A DNA stretch of 64,000 nt. Origin: Bacillus_P idriensis_A. GTDB lineage: Bacteria > Bacillota > Bacilli > Bacillales > Bacillaceae. The translations under genes and the position numbers were made by a program. Below the pieces are notes generated by a model. That model ran no database searches, was not told the DNA's origin, and worked only from the letters and a program-made list of their open reading frames with translations. Shown one piece after another: positions 34,793 through 43,823 of this stretch. Every line of letters begins with the position of its first letter. Within the stretch, counting starts at the first letter, position 1. The stretch covers positions 66,098 to 130,097 of the forward strand of contig NZ_JBCMYF010000004.1 in NCBI RefSeq assembly GCF_050483325.1. Reading direction: 5' to 3'.

Positions 34793-36355
34793 CTATATCG
34801 AAGGAATCTCTTCCTTTTTTTTGAAGATAAGGATGAAAACAACTAAGAGGACAACTACTGCCAAAAGTCCCAGAAGCATACTTCCTGAAAATCCCAATAC
34901 TAGATATCCGGCCGTCGCTATAATTCCTCCGGTAATAGCATAAGGCATCTGTGTGATAACATGATCGATATGATGGCTTCCTGCCCCTGTTGAGGATAAA
35001 ATTGTTGTATCGGATATAGGAGAGCAGTGATCCCCAAGCACAGCCCCTGCAAGAACAGCTGCCATCGCAGGCAGAAGCATGGAAATATCTGTCGCTGCTG
35101 TAATTTCACCTGCGATCGGAAGCATTATTCCGAAAGTGCCCCATGAAGTTCCGGTTGCAAATGCCATAAAACCTGCAAGAAGAAAGAGAATTACAGGAAG
35201 GAGTGCTGTGTTCATATTCGATTGCTCCACAAGCCCTGCCAGATATTCACCGGTTTTCAGCTGACCGATTAAGTCTACAATCATCCATGCCAAGCTTAAG
35301 ATATAGATTGCAGGCAGCATGGATTTGATGCCTTCAAGAAACCCCTTCGGCAAGTAAGAAGCACTGATTCCTTTACTGAAATAAAGAACAAGAGTTACGA
35401 GCAGACCGAATAATCCGCCTAAGACTAGTGATTTGGCTACATCGGTATATTCAAACATTGTCAAAAGGGTAAGAGAAACTCCTTCTTCCCCCTGTACACC
35501 CTGATATCCTGTCCACATCATGGCACTTACCGTTCCGATAATTAAGGCGATAATCGGCCATACAAGATTTGCAATCGTCCCTTTATCGCTTGCAGGCAAG
35601 TCTTCTTTAATATCTCCAAGCGGTTCTTTTTCCGGGTCAAAGACAACACCTGTTTCAATCGCACGTTCTTCGTGCTGCTTCATGCTTCCTAAATTAATAT
35701 TAAAGTAAGCTGTTGCAAAAACTAAAGCCAAAGCTGCAAATACATAGTAATTCATCGGAACCATCGTCATGAATGCTGAAAGTGGTGTATATTCGCTGAC
35801 GCCATGCGTCGCAAGAATCGTTCCGATCATAGCAATAATATAGGCTCCCCAGCTTGAGACCGGTGAAACGACACATACAGGGGCAGATGTTGAATCAATA
35901 ATGTAAGCAAGCTTGGCGCGGGATACTCTTTGACGGTCGGTAATTGGACGGCTTACCTGGCCGACTGCAAGTGCGTTAAAATAATCATCAATAAAAATTA
36001 AGACACCTAAAAGGGCAGCTGTAAATTGAGCGCCTGCTCTTGTTTTGACACGTTTTTGAGCCCATTCTCCAAAGGCTCTGCTGCCTCCGGAAATCGAAAT
36101 AAGCGCTGTTACAACACCTAAAATTAAAAGAAAAAGCAGAATAAAGACATTCCAGGTGTTTAATGCTCCATCTGAAATAAAGATAGCTTTAAATGCTTCA
36201 TACACTTTCGCAAGTGTTTCTAAAACAGAGAAATTTGTAAGAATAAGTGCAGCGGAAAGAATTCCAACACCGAGTGAAAGCAGAACTCTCCTTGTTAAAA
36301 TAACCATCAGAATCGCGATGATTGGGGGTAGAATCGAATAAATAGTGCCTGACAT
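34793..36355 (-). CDS. lysW: NhaC-family transporter, predicted lysine transporter
   Basis: 520 residues, about 12-13 membrane helices, start ATG at 36355 after AGGAGGC. It belongs to the NhaC Na+/H+ antiporter superfamily: LIFIDDYFNALAVGQVSRP (about 120), IDSTSAPVCVVSPVSSWGAY (about 152) and AVLGDHCSPISDTTILSSTG (about 445). Because a lysine riboswitch precedes it, the likely cargo is lysine, not just cations. Rodionov and others proposed the same for riboswitch-linked NhaC proteins; the name lysW follows that use. Confidence 0.85.
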   Translation of the reverse strand: MSGTIYSILPPIIAILMVILTRRVLLSLGVGILSAALILTNFSVLETLAKVYEAFKAIFISDGALNTWNVFILLFLLILGVVTALISISGGSRAFGEWAQKRVKTRAGAQFTAALLGVLIFIDDYFNALAVGQVSRPITDRQRVSRAKLAYIIDSTSAPVCVVSPVSSWGAYIIAMIGTILATHGVSEYTPLSAFMTMVPMNYYVFAALALVFATAYFNINLGSMKQHEERAIETGVVFDPEKEPLGDIKEDLPASDKGTIANLVWPIIALIIGTVSAMMWTGYQGVQGEEGVSLTLLTMFEYTDVAKSLVLGGLFGLLVTLVLYFSKGISASYLPKGFLEGIKSMLPAIYILSLAWMIVDLIGQLKTGEYLAGLVEQSNMNTALLPVILFLLAGFMAFATGTSWGTFGIMLPIAGEITAATDISMLLPAMAAVLAGAVLGDHCSPISDTTILSSTGAGSHHIDHVITQMPYAITGGIIATAGYLVLGFSGSMLLGLLAVVVLLVVFILIFKKKEEIPSI

Positions 36356-36421
36356 GGTATATTGCCTCCTAAACATATTTTTTAGGCTACCGGCACGAGG
36401 AAGGAATAAAAAAGTGCAAAT

Positions 36422-36690
36422 AAAAAAGAGTAGCGATAGAAAATAACTATCATTACTCTTCCCGCATTACGGTGTAATGTTATGTTATCCTCCACGATAA
36501 GTAGCCCTCCATTATAGATATCATCCATAATGACAGTGTTACCCTTATTCAAGGTAACCCCAGCTATGCAACTGCTGACACGTTTGCATAACTTCGGCAA
36601 AAAAGCCTTTTGTATAGTGGTCTCAGTTGTCATCCTCACACTACCTACTCTTCTTTTTCGCGCCTCTACCTCATCATGAGACAAGGTGAA
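36422..36690 (-). promoter_or_regulatory. Lysine riboswitch (L box) with intrinsic terminator
   Basis: On the minus strand the leader reads GATGAGGTAGAGGCGCGA, then AGAGTAGG, GAGGATGACA, GCCGAAG and ATAGCTGGGGTTACC, in the order of the L-box core. Near its end AGAGTAATGATAG / CTATCGCTACTCT with TTTTTT forms the terminator (36422-36460). When lysine is bound, transcription should stop before the NhaC-family gene. The 395-bp gap between that gene and yunB is fully used by promoter and riboswitch. Confidence 0.95.
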
Positions 36691-36711
36691 GTATTCAGTT
36701 TACAATTATGG

Positions 36712-36740
36712 ATTATAACAATAAACTATGAAACTTTCAA
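36712..36740 (-). promoter_or_regulatory. Promoter of the lysine-riboswitch transcript
   Basis: Minus strand: TTGAAA, 17 bp, TATAAT with an extended TG (TGTTATAAT). It lies about 30 bp before the riboswitch, right after the yunB stop. Confidence 0.82.
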
Positions 36741-36750
36741 GCTGCTGTTG

Positions 36751-37518
36751 TTATCTTCCAGACGATTCCGCCGGCACATCGATTGCGGGAGGAGAACCCG
36801 CCCCGCCGCCATTATAATAACTTGGAACCTGCCCCTGTACAGCTTTAATTGCAATTGGTATGGTGTTTCTGACTGTAGCTGTTTGAGTGGAAAAGGGAAT
36901 GACCACTTCTACATTCACTTCAATTTCAACAGCAATCTCTATTAGAGCATTATTAATTCCATACTGCTGAATCGTTTCTTTTACGTCAGTCTGTACTTCG
37001 CCCACTACATAGAAGCGAACCGGCACTCTCGGTCCCAAGTTCCCGATGAGGGCATTATTTGTAGCTTGCCCCAATGGGATGGAATAAATAATTCCCTCTC
37101 CCTGTTCATCTTTTGATATGTGTTCTCCTTCAGGAAGCTCGAGTTCATCAATATTTCCTTTCGAAGCCTCTCTCAAGTTCGTTTGAATTTTATCTGTCGT
37201 TTTAGCAAGCACGGTTCTGACAAACTTCGCGTTGAAATCGATCGTCGTCACATTCCCCTTTTCATCTGTATCAACAACAAACATTTCTTCCACATCAACG
37301 TCTTCTTTTATATCTTTATTAATTGCATTTTGAATAACGAGTGTTGCAATCCGTTTTGTTTCCGTTTCTGCGACGGTCATTAATGTCGGTTCAATTCCTT
37401 TATTGACGATCCATAGTCCAGCGGATGTAGAAAAAATAAAAAAGACAAGCGACAGCAGGAATACATATCTGAAAGGAAGCGGTCCCTTTTTATGAGGGCG
37501 TTTGCGGAATTTGGCCAA
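36751..37518 (-). CDS. yunB: Sporulation protein YunB
   Basis: 255 residues with a TTG start after AAAGGGGGG. Basic N terminus, one membrane helix (about 17-38), then a long extracytoplasmic domain with TLVIQNAINKDI and RVPVRFYVVGEVQTDV, and a Gly/Pro/Ser-rich tail. In B. subtilis it is made in the mother cell and needed for full spore formation. Confidence 0.93.
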   Translation of the reverse strand: MAKFRKRPHKKGPLPFRYVFLLSLVFFIFSTSAGLWIVNKGIEPTLMTVAETETKRIATLVIQNAINKDIKEDVDVEEMFVVDTDEKGNVTTIDFNAKFVRTVLAKTTDKIQTNLREASKGNIDELELPEGEHISKDEQGEGIIYSIPLGQATNNALIGNLGPRVPVRFYVVGEVQTDVKETIQQYGINNALIEIAVEIEVNVEVVIPFSTQTATVRNTIPIAIKAVQGQVPSYYNGGGAGSPPAIDVPAESSGR

Positions 37519-37647
37519 AATAAATCCCCCCTTTACATGATATGTTTATGCAGGCAAGGGGGGATGTACGCATTCTTTTTCATCTATGATTTTGAAAAGA
37601 TATTTAAATAGCGTTAACAATAATATGGCGCTTTTGTTTGTCTGACA

Positions 37648-37956
37648 TTACAGCATTCTTAATAGTGCATCTCTGCCGCTCATACCGACGTGTATGCCGC
37701 GATTTTCAGCTTCAAATGTAATGGATTCAAGAGGTGCATCAAGCAGCTGTTCAATGGTACGGACGCCGACTGCACGCCCAGCAATAATTCCGCGGTCTTT
37801 TAATTTTTCATTGAGCAAAGCTACATCAAGCGCGCCGCACATAATGTATCCCTTCTCACTTGTAACAGCCATAAAATTGGTTTTGGGCAATGCTACCGTA
37901 ATAGCTGTAAACTGATTGTTTTCAATAATAATTGGTGTCATTGATACCATCGTCAT
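37648..37956 (-). CDS. yunC: YunC, DUF1805 protein
   Basis: 102 residues, start ATG after GGAAGGGAG. DUF1805 features: GYIMCGALDVALLNEKL near 36-52 and GRAVGVRTIEQLLDAP near 60. Function unknown. It lies 56 bp from yunD in the same direction. Confidence 0.93.
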   Translation of the reverse strand: MTMVSMTPIIIENNQFTAITVALPKTNFMAVTSEKGYIMCGALDVALLNEKLKDRGIIAGRAVGVRTIEQLLDAPLESITFEAENRGIHVGMSGRDALLRML

Positions 37957-38011
37957 TTCACACTCCCTTCCTTCTACAATTTATGAAGAAAGCAGACATG
38001 AAGTGTGAAAA

Positions 38012-39415
38012 TTAGGCATACTTGGACGTATGTCCCTGTTTGAGTTTCCAGGCCAGCAGATCCCTCAGCATTTCAGGCATATAATACGTTTTCTTTTCAG
38101 CGTGGCCAATAGATGGATACAGGACACCAAGTGTAAACATATCCACTGTAGCTACAGCATAAATTCGCTCTGGCTCTATAGGCGCCCCTAATACCAGAAT
38201 TTCTTTTACATGGTGCAGACCGTCTTCTAATGGCTCTGTAAAAACCTCAATTCCGTCAAAAACCATTCGGCCCATAACATGGCCTCGGAAACCAAGACCC
38301 TTTAATTTCAGCTGCTCCATCCTTTCTGAGCGCGCTTCTAAAATAACTTCTTTTAGGACGTCTCCTTTTAAATAAACAGTGCATGGATTAATAGGATGCG
38401 GACAAATACGGTGTAAATCCTTTTTGGTGACAGGGCCTTTATTAAGAGGTTCAAGCAGTATTCCTGCATTCACCATGCTCACTTCTCCCTTGCACCATTC
38501 TTTAATTGCAGCTGCTAATAGATCAGGGAATTCTGATGGACCAAACCAGTCCAGCGATAAATCCTCTTCTAAAACGGTGACCGTTTCTGAGAGAATCTCA
38601 TCACTTTTTTTCGCTTCATTTAGTAGAAACTGCTTTGTTTCTTCACAATCAGGCTCTGAAAGAATGTTAATAACTTCAGCTTCCTTTGCGATTAAGGTGC
38701 GGGAATTATCCACAGTGAGAGAAATATGTCCGACCAATCCACAGTTTTTACCTGCACCTGTTAATAAAGCTCCATGCAGCAGTTTCCCGTTTTCAAAGAT
38801 ATGATGCGTATGCGCTCCGAGTATGACATCAATTTCCGGAAACTCTTTTGCCACGATTTCATCATCATTTATTCCTAAATGTGAAAGCAAAATGATGATA
38901 TCTGCTTCATCTTTTACCATCTCAATTGTTTCTGTCAGACTTTGAAACGGATCTTTTATTTTCCAGCCAAGCAAGTGATAAAATTTTTCGTAAAAAACAC
39001 TTACTCCCAGTAATACTGCCTTAGTGCCATCAGAGAGAGTCATGATTTCATAAGGCTTCACCCAGCTAGGGCGTTCTCCGAGTTCTGTGTATAAGTTTGA
39101 AAGAATAACTGGAAAACGAGCTTGTGTGTATAAAGTGTCAAGTGCCTCATGGGGAAGAGTGATCCCCTCATTGTTGCCGATTGTAACAGCATCATAATCA
39201 AGAGCATTAAGAAGTTCGACATTTGCCTTCCCCTGTGTTGCTTCTGTTATGGGATGAACACGGTCGATATGATCGCCCACATCTACTAAAATCATTTCTT
39301 CCCCGTTTGCAGCATGCTCTTTTTTCTTTCTTTTTAAATAATGAGCAACTTTTGGCCAGTTTTCAAAATAACTGTGTAAATCGTTTGTGTGATATAGATG
39401 AATGGTCTCTGCCAT
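38012..39415 (-). CDS. yunD: 5'-nucleotidase/UDP-sugar hydrolase-like metallophosphatase YunD
   Basis: 467 residues. Metallophosphatase motifs in order: HTNDLHSYFENW (9-20), VDVGDHIDR (about 44), TIGNNEGI (about 77), LLSHLGIND (about 175) and LGAHTHHIFENG (about 197). The C-terminal 5'-nucleotidase domain follows. No signal peptide is seen, so it should act in the cytosol, unlike secreted relatives. Confidence 0.93.
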   Translation of the reverse strand: MAETIHLYHTNDLHSYFENWPKVAHYLKRKKKEHAANGEEMILVDVGDHIDRVHPITEATQGKANVELLNALDYDAVTIGNNEGITLPHEALDTLYTQARFPVILSNLYTELGERPSWVKPYEIMTLSDGTKAVLLGVSVFYEKFYHLLGWKIKDPFQSLTETIEMVKDEADIIILLSHLGINDDEIVAKEFPEIDVILGAHTHHIFENGKLLHGALLTGAGKNCGLVGHISLTVDNSRTLIAKEAEVINILSEPDCEETKQFLLNEAKKSDEILSETVTVLEEDLSLDWFGPSEFPDLLAAAIKEWCKGEVSMVNAGILLEPLNKGPVTKKDLHRICPHPINPCTVYLKGDVLKEVILEARSERMEQLKLKGLGFRGHVMGRMVFDGIEVFTEPLEDGLHHVKEILVLGAPIEPERIYAVATVDMFTLGVLYPSIGHAEKKTYYMPEMLRDLLAWKLKQGHTSKYA

Positions 39416-39430
39416 TTACATTCTCCTCAA

Positions 39431-40264
39431 TTAAAAAATACCTTCATAAATCAGTTTTAATCCGGCAGCGATCAGAACGAACCGCAGCAGGTTAATTACA
39501 GCTTTGCCAGAAAGCTTTGTCGCAATCATGGCACCTGCCTTTCCGCCAGCCCAGGCACCGGGTATTAAAGCTAAAGCAAAAAGCCAGTTCACATTTCCAA
39601 GAGCAATATGCATAACAGAGCTTGATATACCTGATAAAAAAATGATGAACATCGACGTAGCAACTGCAATATGCGGAGGAAATAAGAAAAGCAGCACCAT
39701 TGCAGGCACCATTAAAGCTCCGCCGCCAATTCCGAGCAACCCTGAGATAAATCCAACTCCAAATGAAATGAAGACCGCAGGGACCGGCTTGTAAAAATAA
39801 GCAGTTTCTTTGCCGTTTTCAGAAGGATAATAGCGAATCACATCCCCCTGTCCCGGTTCTCTGTATTTAGGCTTCCATTTATCCCTCATCATAAGCAGCA
39901 ATGAGACAAATATCATGAATAGCCCAAAATAAAGGGAGAAGGAATCCAAATTTAAATATTTATTAAGATAAGCGCCAATTATACCTCCAGGCCCGCTTCC
40001 GATAAAAAAAATCAAGCCGCTTTTATAATCCACTTTTTTAACCTTCATATAAGCAAGTGTTGAGGATAAACCAGTAAAAATGACGACAAGCAAAGAAGTT
40101 CCGACTGCCGTCTGAGGGGTTACATTTTCAAAAATCGTAAAATAGGCAGAGGAAAAAAGCATTGCAGGCACAACAATAATTCCTCCGCCAAGACCAACAA
40201 GGCTCCCGATCGTGCCGGCAATCAAACCGATCAGGACAAGAAAAGCCCATTCCATCTGCTCCAA
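39431..40264 (-). CDS. yunE: TauE/SafE (DUF81) family permease YunE
   Basis: 277 residues, seven or eight membrane segments in two halves, each with a Gly-rich turn (GSLVGLGGGIIVVPA near 22; SGLLGIGGGALMVPA near 170). The family exports sulfite, sulfonates or related anions. The start is TTG 40264 or ATG 40255; neither has an ideal ribosome site. It follows yunF by 11 bp. Confidence 0.9.
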   Translation of the reverse strand: MEQMEWAFLVLIGLIAGTIGSLVGLGGGIIVVPAMLFSSAYFTIFENVTPQTAVGTSLLVVIFTGLSSTLAYMKVKKVDYKSGLIFFIGSGPGGIIGAYLNKYLNLDSFSLYFGLFMIFVSLLLMMRDKWKPKYREPGQGDVIRYYPSENGKETAYFYKPVPAVFISFGVGFISGLLGIGGGALMVPAMVLLFLFPPHIAVATSMFIIFLSGISSSVMHIALGNVNWLFALALIPGAWAGGKAGAMIATKLSGKAVINLLRFVLIAAGLKLIYEGIF

Positions 40265-40275
40265 CTCATTTCCGT

Positions 40276-41133
40276 TTATTCTCCGCTGAATAAATCCAGC
40301 TGTCTGGGTGCTAAGTCTTCAAACTCTATATTTAAAAGCTTTTGCATCTGTTTTGCATTGTCTGCTGCATCTCCGCCTGAATTATTATTAAAGAGAAGAT
40401 AAACATCTTTAGTTGAATCTTTCAATTGATCAATATTCTCACGCCAAGCCTGCAATTCCTGCTGATTGTACCGGTATAGATACCTGACCTCACGCCAGTC
40501 TTCACCATTTGCAGGCCTTGTCCAGCCATGCACATTTCTGCCGTGCATCCGGATTAACGTTTTATTTTCATCTGTCGCCCTCACTACAGCAGGAATGGAC
40601 CCGCCACCAGCCTGAGGCTCGTCACAAATGCTGTGAATCCATTTTTCCTGTTCCATAAAAGCGAGGGTCTTTTCATATGTATCAGGTACAAACCATGATT
40701 GATGCCTGAATTCTAAGGCAGCAGGAACAGAGCCCATTTGCTCTTTGCACCACCTCAAATAACTGACATTCTCTTTTTTGCATTCAAACCATGGCGGGAA
40801 TTGAAATAAAACCATCGCAAGTTTGCCTGCAGCCTGATATGGTTCGATAGAATGATGGAAAGCCCGGAACATCTCTTCTTTAGAATCAAAAGGAATATCT
40901 CCCCGCTGATGTCCTGTCATACCCTGATACGCTTTTACAATAAATTGAAAGCTGTCTGGCGTATCCTTCACCCATTTTTCTGCGTTGCGCTGAGGCTGAA
41001 CAGCATAGAAGCTTGCATCCACTTCAACGATCGGAAAATGTCCAGAGTATTCCTTCAGTTTGTCTCCAGACGAAATCCCATTAGGATAAAGCGAATCATG
41101 ATCTCCCCAGCCTGTAAGTCCAATGTATATCAA
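40276..41133 (-). CDS. yunF: DUF72 protein YunF
   Basis: 285 residues from the TTG at 41133, preceded by AAGGAGG; this gives the family N terminus IYIGLTGWGDHDSLYP. The fold is a TIM barrel of the DUF72 group: HFPIVEVDASFYAVQ (about 30), FQFIVKAYQGMTGH, LEFRHQSWF (about 150) and YLLFNNNSGGDAADNA near the end. Function unknown. First gene of yunF-yunE, with yunD following closely. Confidence 0.92.
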   Translation of the reverse strand: MIYIGLTGWGDHDSLYPNGISSGDKLKEYSGHFPIVEVDASFYAVQPQRNAEKWVKDTPDSFQFIVKAYQGMTGHQRGDIPFDSKEEMFRAFHHSIEPYQAAGKLAMVLFQFPPWFECKKENVSYLRWCKEQMGSVPAALEFRHQSWFVPDTYEKTLAFMEQEKWIHSICDEPQAGGGSIPAVVRATDENKTLIRMHGRNVHGWTRPANGEDWREVRYLYRYNQQELQAWRENIDQLKDSTKDVYLLFNNNSGGDAADNAKQMQKLLNIEFEDLAPRQLDLFSGE

Positions 41134-41289
41134 TCTGCGTTCAGCCTCCTTACTCGAATTTGTCGGTTCTTTTATGATACTACATGGATGAGATATTTTC
41201 ATTCTGCATGGCCTGTGCAGATAAGAAAAGCACAAACGTTTTGGGCAGGGGATCCCTCGGCTTACTGAGATTACCTGTAGTGTGTATTC

Positions 41290-41720
41290 AATCTTTTATT
41301 AGAGCACTTCACATATTTGGGTGCTGCTATAAAGTGGTGCAAACCGGGTTTTGGAGCACTTCACATTTGCGAGCGTTGCTACAAAGTGGTGCAAACCGGG
41401 TTTTGGAGCACTTCACATTTGCGAGCGTTGCTATAAAGTGCTCCATTCCGCTTTTTGGAGCACTTCACTGATTCGGATTTTGCTATTAAGTGCTCCATTC
41501 CGCTTTTTGGAGCACTTCACTGATTTGGATTTTGCTATTAAGTGCTCCAATCCGCTTTTTGGAGCACTTCACTGATTCGGATTTTGCTATTAAGTGCTCC
41601 ATTCCGCTTTTTGGAGCACTTCACTGATTTGGACACTGCAATAAAGTGCTGCAACCCTCGGTTTAAAGCACTTCATATCTAAAGAAGGTCTCTAAAGTGT
41701 TCTTATCTGCTTTTTAAAAA
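41290..41720 (+). repeat. Tandem array of 52-bp hairpin units
   Basis: GAGCACTT (AAGCACTT in the last unit) recurs at 41302, 41354, 41406, 41458, 41510, 41562, 41614 and 41666, exactly every 52 bp. In the central units each GGAGCACTT is matched by AAGTGCTCC about 22 bases later, so each can fold into a 9-bp hairpin. Spacers are not unique. The gap 41134-41798 holds nothing else except the sufB terminator. Confidence 0.95.
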
Positions 41721-41759
41721 ACATCAAATGTGTTCCAACCCACATATTATCCCCTATAC

Positions 41760-41790
41760 AAAAAAGCTCACCACGATGGTGAGCTTCTCC
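41760..41790 (-). terminator. terminator of the suf operon
   Basis: AAGCTCACCA / TGGTGAGCTT stem with a CGA loop and a T run on the minus strand, 9 bp from the sufB stop. Confidence 0.9.
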
Positions 41791-41798
41791 TCATTCTA

Positions 41799-43196
41799 TT
41801 AACCGATAGAGCCTTCCATTTCGAACTTGATTAAACGGTTCATTTCAACCGCATATTCCATTGGAAGTTCTTTTGTAAATGGCTCAATGAATCCCATTAC
41901 GATCATTTCAGTTGCTTCTTCTTCTGAAATACCGCGGCTCATGAGATAGAATAATTGTTCTTCAGATACTTTTGAAACCTTAGCTTCATGCTCTAAAGAG
42001 ATGTTATCATTGAAGATTTCGTTATATGGAATTGTATCAGATGTAGACTGATTATCCATGATTAACGTATCGCACTCTATGTTTGAACGTGCTCCTTCAG
42101 CTTTGCGGCCAAAGTGAACGATTCCGCGGTATGTTACTTTACCGCCTTGTTTAGAGATTGATTTTGAAACGATTGTTGAAGACGTATTTGGTGCTAAGTG
42201 AATCATTTTCGCACCTGCGTCCTGATGCTGGCCTTTGCCTGCTAATGCAATGGATAATGTCATACCGCGAGCGCCTTCACCCTTAAGGATGACAGCAGGG
42301 TATTTCATTGTTAATTTAGATCCAATGTTTCCATCGATCCATTCCATTGTTGCGTTCTTTTCACAAACTGCACGTTTTGTAACAAGGTTGAATACGTTGT
42401 TCGCCCAGTTTTGAATAGTTGTGTAACGGCAGTAGCCGCCATCTTTAACGATAATTTCAACTACAGCACTGTGAAGTGAATTTGTCGTGTAAACCGGAGC
42501 TGTACAGCCTTCTACATAGTGCACATGTGCGCCTTCATCGACAATAATCAGCGTACGTTCGAACTGACCCATGTTCTCAGAGTTAATGCGGAAGTATGCC
42601 TGAAGCGGTGTATCCACTTTGATGCCTTTTGGCACATAGATGAATGATCCGCCAGACCATACAGCTGAGTTTAATGCTGAGAACTTGTTGTCTGTCGGAG
42701 GAATCACTTTACCGAAATGCTCTCTGAAAATATCTTCGTTTTCTTTAAGAGCTGTATCTGTATCTTTAAAGACGATGCCAAGATCTTCAAGATCTTCTTT
42801 CATATTGTGGTATACAACCTCAGATTCGTACTGAGCTGATACACCGGCCAAATACTTTTGTTCTGCTTCAGGAATTCCAAGTTTGTCAAACGTGCGTTTG
42901 ATTTCCTCAGGTACTTCATCCCAAGAGCGCTCTGATTTTTCAGATGGTTTTACGTAGTACGTAATTTCATCAAAGTTAAGTGCAGCCATATCGCCGCCCC
43001 ATTGAGGCATTGGCATGTTATAGAAATGCTCCAGTGATTTCAGACGGAAATCAAGCATCCATTGCGGCTCGCTTTTCATGCGAGAAATTTCTTCAACAAT
43101 TTCTTTAGTTAATCCGCGCTTTGAACGGAAAATCGAAACGTCTTTATCAGCAAAACCATACTTGTAATCGCCGATTTCTGGCATTTTTTTAGCCAT
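41799..43196 (-). CDS. sufB: Fe-S assembly scaffold SufB
   Basis: 465 residues. Core subunit of SufBCD, where clusters are built. The C-terminal beta-helix includes GQHQDAGAKMIHLAPNTSST (about 330) and EHEAKVSKVSEEQLFYLMSRG (about 410), with VHYVEGCTAP (Cys about 231) in the middle. ATG after GGAGTGAAAACGG. Last gene of the operon; unlike the others it is separated from sufU by 200 bp that contain a dispersed hairpin element. Confidence 0.97.
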   Translation of the reverse strand: MAKKMPEIGDYKYGFADKDVSIFRSKRGLTKEIVEEISRMKSEPQWMLDFRLKSLEHFYNMPMPQWGGDMAALNFDEITYYVKPSEKSERSWDEVPEEIKRTFDKLGIPEAEQKYLAGVSAQYESEVVYHNMKEDLEDLGIVFKDTDTALKENEDIFREHFGKVIPPTDNKFSALNSAVWSGGSFIYVPKGIKVDTPLQAYFRINSENMGQFERTLIIVDEGAHVHYVEGCTAPVYTTNSLHSAVVEIIVKDGGYCRYTTIQNWANNVFNLVTKRAVCEKNATMEWIDGNIGSKLTMKYPAVILKGEGARGMTLSIALAGKGQHQDAGAKMIHLAPNTSSTIVSKSISKQGGKVTYRGIVHFGRKAEGARSNIECDTLIMDNQSTSDTIPYNEIFNDNISLEHEAKVSKVSEEQLFYLMSRGISEEEATEMIVMGFIEPFTKELPMEYAVEMNRLIKFEMEGSIG

Positions 43197-43281
43197 CCGT
43201 TTTCACTCCAATCATAGTGGAATGAGGTATGCCCTCATTCTTTTTCTTGAGAAGGTACGAAGGATAGAGATTCCGCATCTG

Positions 43282-43400
43282 TATCCAGCTGCAGCGCCTA
43301 ACTCCTCGGTCAGTACAGATCTGCCAATGAAGTCAAAACCGGACTTCACTGTCAGATCCTTCACTGCCTGTCGGAGCTGAACAAGTCGCTTTCGCTTTTA
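43282..43400 (-). repeat. Dispersed hairpin element inside the suf operon
   Basis: Minus strand: AAAAGCGAAAGCGACTTGTT, CAGCTCCGACAGGC, a central stem, then CCGAGGAGTTAGGCGCTGCA and GCTGGATACAG. The element begins at the sufU stop codon. Its arms are the same modules as at 26844, 29187 and 50815. Confidence 0.85.
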
Positions 43401-43823
43401 GTTTTGGACCCCTTTTTCCATCGCCTTCCAAGCAAGTGTTGCACATTTGATTCGTGCAGGGAATTTAGCAACACCCTGCAATGCTTCAATATCCTCAAGC
43501 TCAACGTCATCATCGTAATCTTTTCCTTGCATCATGTCTGAAAAGATTTTAGAAAGCTTTAAAGCTGTTTCGACCGATTGACCTTTAATCGCCTGAGTCA
43601 TCATTGATGCCGATGACATTGAAATCGAACAGCCTTCACCGTCAAACTTAGCATCTTTAATGCTGCCGTCTTCAATCTGCAGCGTTAAACGAATGCGGTC
43701 GCCGCATGTAGGGTTATTCATATCTATAGTTAAACTATCTTCGAGAACACCTTTGTTCCGCGGGTTTTTATAGTGATCCATGATGACCTGGCGGTACAGA
43801 GTGTCCAGATTATTAAAAGACAT
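43398..43823 (-). CDS. sufU: SufU, sulfur-accepting zinc protein
   Basis: 141 residues. It receives persulfide from SufS. Ligands are visible: NPTCGDR (Cys about 41, Asp 43), GEGCSISMSSASM (Cys about 66) and RIKCATLAW (Cys about 127). Its start overlaps the end of sufS by 11 nt. Confidence 0.96.
   Translation of the reverse strand: MSFNNLDTLYRQVIMDHYKNPRNKGVLEDSLTIDMNNPTCGDRIRLTLQIEDGSIKDAKFDGEGCSISMSSASMMTQAIKGQSVETALKLSKIFSDMMQGKDYDDDVELEDIEALQGVAKFPARIKCATLAWKAMEKGVQN

Noticed and set aside
36382..36684. 100-residue open frame on the minus strand
   Set aside because: It lies wholly over the lysine riboswitch and its terminator; structure explains the sequence and the frame has no plausible family.
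41351..41575. Open frames across the 52-bp array
   Set aside because: They exist only because the period and composition avoid stops for a few units; the peptides are repeats of the DNA pattern without a ribosome site.
41290..41720. CRISPR array
   Set aside because: The 52-bp units are contiguous and nearly identical throughout, with no unique spacers and no cas genes near.
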